This document shows, piece by piece, positions 61,580-64,000 of a DNA stretch of 64,000 bases. Source of the DNA: Bog-756 sp963737625 (GTDB lineage: Bacteria > Actinomycetota > Acidimicrobiia > Acidimicrobiales > RAAP-2); contig CAVTTK010000005.1 of NCBI GenBank assembly GCA_963737625.1, forward strand, positions 62,001 through 126,000, in the 5' to 3' direction. Within the stretch, counting starts at the first letter, position 1. Each line of letters begins with the position of its first letter. The translations under genes and the position numbers were made by a program. The notes beneath the pieces were generated by a model. The model saw only the letters and a program-made list of their open reading frames with translations, was not told the origin of the DNA and ran no database searches.

Positions 61580-61600
61580 TGCTACTGGATCTGCTACTGA
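61580..61600 (+). repeat. CTACTG double repeat upstream of core C
   Basis: TGCTACTG occurs twice with GAT-C between (61580-61600), ending with A. A near-identical 21-bp block is found at 62598-62618. Paired words of this kind resemble recombinase arm sites, of a type different from the CCCAACA words. Confidence 0.6.
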
Positions 61601-61702
61601 ACTCCACCATCCTGGAGATCACAGAAGAGAACTCCGTGGACGGAGAGCACGACTGAACAAGTCTTGAGCGATTCAGCGGTACTCACTGGACGATCCTTAA
61701 CT

Positions 61703-61749
61703 CCCTCTCAAGGTGGAGACACGGGTTCGAACCCCGTTGGGACTGCCAG
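61703..61749 (+). repeat. tRNA-Glu 3' half, core copy C
   Basis: 47 bp identical to the tRNA-Glu segment including CCA. ACGATCC lies 13 bp before the start. It begins the third compartment. Confidence 0.94.
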
Positions 61750-61756
61750 AATCGAA

Positions 61757-62038
61757 TCAACCCGCTTGCACGTATTGGCGGAGGGCCTCTCTGATGGCTT
61801 CTGACACGCTGATGCCGTCCTCGGAAGCCCGCAGCAACAGGTCACGCTTTAGTTCGGGATCGAGGCGCACCGATTCGACCGATGAAGGTGCGGACCCCAT
61901 CGATGGCCGCCCGCCTTGCCTACGACGGATGCTCTCGACGTCGTAGCCCCGCTCGGCTTCGTCGGCCATCTCCTCGATCATCTCGTCGGTGATGGGCGTC
62001 CCATCCGCCTTCGTCCCGTTGCTCTTCATGTTGATCAC
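61757..62038 (-). CDS. ribbon-helix-helix (CopG-like) antitoxin
   Basis: A 93-residue protein. An acidic N-terminal helix (ITDEMIEEMADEAERGYDV) is followed by basic RRRQGGRPSMG and a ribbon-helix-helix motif (SVRLDPELKRDLLLRASEDG, then SVSEAIREALRQYV). The GTG at 62038 overlaps the stop of the upstream gene by one base; the ATG at 62029 is also possible. It is the second gene of its pair, reversed from the other two compartments. Confidence 0.83.
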   Translation of the reverse strand: MINMKSNGTKADGTPITDEMIEEMADEAERGYDVESIRRRQGGRPSMGSAPSSVESVRLDPELKRDLLLRASEDGISVSEAIREALRQYVQAG

Positions 62039-62277
62039 TAGCCCTTTGGCAGAAGTCTTCGGTACTGCTCGGTCATCGGCATCGCATGGATGATTGCTGG
62101 GCCCTGCGGCCGATCCATCACCACCAGTTCGAGAAGATTTCCTGACCGGTCAGGTCCGAGCACCAAATACCGGATCGGATCGTCAGCCACCTCTTCGATA
62201 ACCAACGCGTTGTTCACAACATGCTGCATGTCCTCGGCCTGAATGTCATGGCGAAAGGCCGAATGGAGAATCTCCAC
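62038..62277 (-). CDS. small toxin-like protein of compartment 3
   Basis: A 79-residue protein. LHSAFRHDIQAEDMQHVVNN, then IRYLVLGPDRSGNLLELVVM and IIHAMPMTEQYRRLLPKG follow a beta-rich pattern like RelE/BrnT-type or DUF4258 toxins. I recognise it as the usual partner of such CopG-like antitoxins but cannot name the activity. The ATG at 62277 begins the two-gene unit. Confidence 0.75.
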   Translation of the reverse strand: MEILHSAFRHDIQAEDMQHVVNNALVIEEVADDPIRYLVLGPDRSGNLLELVVMDRPQGPAIIHAMPMTEQYRRLLPKG

Positions 62278-62345
62278 AGAGGAAGTGTACTACGAAACCC
62301 CGTGTATCCGGCCAGGGAGGCGAATACTGGTTGGCTCTCCCAGAG

Positions 62346-62411
62346 GAAAAACCCAACATTTCACCCAACAAATCCGTTCCAGGGTGTTGCAGCGCGGCGC
62401 AGCACGTTCCA
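62346..62411. repeat. arm-like repeat block before core D
   Basis: It contains AACCCAACA (62350-62358) and CACCCAACA (62362-62370), followed by GTTGCAGCGCGGCGCAGCA. It aligns with the block at 59971-60036 and lies at nearly the same distance from its core (125 against 126 bp). Confidence 0.75.
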
Positions 62412-62494
62412 CTGGTCACCGAGTTCGGCGGATTTGACCTGCCAAAATGACATCCCCTGAGACCGCCTGGATCACGCAGCCACGATCCGTTCCG

Positions 62495-62541
62495 CCCTCT
62501 CAAGGTGGAGACACGGGTTCGAACCCCGTTGGGACTGCCAG
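62495..62541 (+). repeat. tRNA-Glu 3' half, core copy D
   Basis: 47 bp identical to the tRNA-Glu segment including CCA. The following bases (GTAAA) also match the right flank of the intact tRNA, and ACGATCCGTTCCG before it matches copy B. It is the last tRNA copy and probably marks the junction with the original chromosome. Confidence 0.94.
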
Positions 62542-62545
62542 TAAA

Positions 62546-62924
62546 GTACCAGTTCAAAAGGTAATTCTGAGGAGTAGATCTCGGATACTCAATGATCTGC
62601 TACTGGTTTTGCTACTGAGATTGCCTTCCGACGGTACGCTTCCCTGGAGAAGGACGTCAGCTCAGGGGGCGACCGGCTTCTGAGCTGCGGCTTCACCGCA
62701 TGGTCCGGCGTTCGTGCACACTCGATGAGACATGGGTTTACCGAATGCTCTGGAGGGAGGCCGTGGCCCTCGGCACAGCTTGGTGACCCAAGAGCAGTTC
62801 ATTTTGGTCGGCGCCGATCGCGATCGTTGTTGCGCACAGTACGACACATCGGGATCAATCTCAGCGATCTAGCTTGAACTTTCGTCGGCGTTCCGAGCTG
62901 ACATTCGTCGCGCCGGTTGCTCCT
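62546..62924. other. region after last tRNA copy, no supported gene
   Basis: 379 bp with no convincing reading frame. It contains the CTACTG double repeat at 62598-62618, the counterpart of the one upstream of core C, so some of this stretch may still be element-derived. Confidence 0.5.
62598..62618 (+). repeat. CTACTG double repeat downstream of core D
   Basis: TGCTACTG occurs twice with GTTT between. It matches the block at 61580-61600 at all but a few positions. Its position outside the last core is unexplained by a simple three-element model. Confidence 0.55.
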
Positions 62925-64000
62925 CTAAGTGGGTAGCTCAGAACCCCTTATCCCCTTCGCCGTCCAAGTGCCCACCGCCACGGAGCCGGTGAGCAATGGG
63001 ATCAAGAAGAGGGCGGTGTGCAGCTTCGTAGCTGATGCGATCGCACCGATCACCACTGGTCCCACGACGAATCCGGCCCAGCCACACCCCGCCACCACGG
63101 CGACTGCTCTCCCAGTGTTCACGTTCCCCACCGCTCCGGCCGCCCTGAGGGTCATCGGGACGACGCATCCGAGTCCGACTCCAAGCAAGGCGAATCCAAA
63201 CAGCATGCTCGCGGGAGTGGCGATGGCGAGACTGACGGCGAATCCGAGCGCGGCGATGACGGCGAGCAATGTGAGCAATCGGTGGGCAGCGAACCTGGTG
63301 AAGAGCCGATTGCCAGAGAGCCGAACGGCCAGCATGGTGAGGGAATAGATCGCAAAGCCCATTCCGGCGACAAGGGCCACCGAGTGCAGCGAGTTGTGGA
63401 GATAGACGGCGGCCCAATCGGCTACGGCACCCTCGCAGAGCATGTCGGCGAAGGCAATGCCACCGAGGACAACGAGTTCCCTTTGCAGCACGCGGTGGCG
63501 CCCTTCGCGACCGCCAATCGAAGAGTCGGGGTCGTCGCCCAACCGCCGGTCGGGGATCATCCGGGTCGTGAGCCAGCCAACGACGAGGAGGCAAGGCATC
63601 GCCAGGACCAGGAGCTGCTCGCTCAGCGAAACGCCGAGTGCCACCGCAGCTGCCCCAGTGACCGCACCGACCAGGGTGCCACTACTCCAAGAACCATGGA
63701 AGCCTGGCATCAGAACCCGGCCGGTGAACCGCTCGACCGTGATCGCTTGGGTGTTCATCGACACGTCGAGCATCCCCTGGAAGAAGCCCCAGAAAAGGAA
63801 CGCGATGAAGAAGGTTCCGAACGAACCAGTGAGTCCGATGAATGGTCCCGAGACGCAATACCCGAGCAGGGCTAGGCGTACCATCGGCCTGCTTCCCACT
63901 CTCGGCAGGATGCGGGCAGCCACCACCAAGGCCAGCACGGAACCGATGGGGGCCCCGATCAATGCGAGACCGAGCCGGCCGTCGCTGAGTCCGAGGTGCT
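62925..64000 (-). CDS. MFS transporter, partial at right edge
   Basis: The C-terminal 358 codons or so of a major facilitator. LGLSDGRLGLALIGAPIGSV at the window edge is in frame, so the gene continues beyond it. Further helices follow, with FFIAFLFWGFFQGMLDVSMN and FAIYSLTMLAVRLSGNRLFT, ending WTAKGIRGSELPT. This type resembles FucP/YbjJ-like carriers. It probably lies outside the tRNA-Glu island on the original chromosome. The substrate is unknown. Confidence 0.85.
   Translation of the reverse strand, partial: HLGLSDGRLGLALIGAPIGSVLALVVAARILPRVGSRPMVRLALLGYCVSGPFIGLTGSFGTFFIAFLFWGFFQGMLDVSMNTQAITVERFTGRVLMPGFHGSWSSGTLVGAVTGAAAVALGVSLSEQLLVLAMPCLLVVGWLTTRMIPDRRLGDDPDSSIGGREGRHRVLQRELVVLGGIAFADMLCEGAVADWAAVYLHNSLHSVALVAGMGFAIYSLTMLAVRLSGNRLFTRFAAHRLLTLLAVIAALGFAVSLAIATPASMLFGFALLGVGLGCVVPMTLRAAGAVGNVNTGRAVAVVAGCGWAGFVVGPVVIGAIASATKLHTALFLIPLLTGSVAVGTWTAKGIRGSELPT

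Noticed and set aside
60119..62541. Cores B, C and D as extra tRNA-Glu genes
   Set aside because: Only the 3' half is present in each. The D arm and 5' acceptor strand are missing, so they cannot fold as tRNAs.
58423..62924. An integrase or recombinase gene within the island
   Set aside because: I looked in all frames for the R-H-R-Y pattern or other recombinase features and saw none. All sizeable frames are accounted for by TA genes, a SpoU gene or shadows.

Overview
The window is high-GC DNA with actinobacterial gene content. It has ECF sigma factors with DGPF and membrane partners, an IdeR/DtxR-type iron box, a DUF2510/DUF4328 protein, many GTG starts and 4-bp ATGA/GTGA gene overlaps, and putative leaderless promoters. 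Three secreted proteins carry tandem GYWLVASDGG-type repeats, which from memory are common in Acidimicrobiia, so that class is my best guess. No rRNA, CRISPR array, IS element or integrase gene was seen.

Layout. 1-8900: an ECF42-type sigma factor running off the left edge with its DGPF/YCII partner, a methyltransferase, a second ECF sigma factor with a membrane partner, a frameshifted secreted copper monooxygenase-like gene, a TrmH/SpoU methyltransferase, and a PadR-membrane protein pair. 8900-31800: purU coupled to a nitronate monooxygenase, a collagen-like membrane protein, three secreted proteins with six-unit repeat domains (metallophosphatase, Ig/FN3-type, NHL-type), a GSA-type aminotransferase, a frameshifted HTH protein, a GH13 glucosidase, an SDR plus double-hotdog operon, and an iron-box-controlled FTR1 permease with an SDR. 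31800-44000: a TetR-DHA2 exporter operon, a frameshifted MFS gene, two small orphan genes with their own control signals, an ABC exporter, and oxidoreductases including two PNPOx-like flavoproteins. 44000-58000: two sulfatases, a DUF35-DUF35-thiolase-thiolase operon resembling steroid side-chain retro-aldolase systems, an ABC-F protein, ferredoxin-gltX, and a PhnX-like hydrolase beside a truncated FAD oxidoreductase.

58180-62550 is the most unusual part. tRNA-Gln(CUG) and tRNA-Glu(CUC) are followed by three further copies of the 3' half of tRNA-Glu, at 60119, 61703 and 62495. They divide the region into three compartments of about 1.7, 1.6 and 0.8 kb. Each compartment has a different toxin-antitoxin pair (DUF5615 PIN-like with RHH; Doc with RHH; an unnamed small toxin-like protein with RHH), and none has a recognisable integrase. 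Short repeats at fixed distances from the copies look like arm sites of a tyrosine recombinase. I read this as three tandem, integrase-less, tRNA-targeted toxin-antitoxin elements. A partial MFS transporter follows and runs off the right edge.

Four genes (4887-6019, 20514-21556, 35156-36455, 60920-61308) are each broken by a single frameshift while the rest of the protein is well conserved. They are either recent pseudogenes or indel errors in the assembly, and raw reads would settle which.
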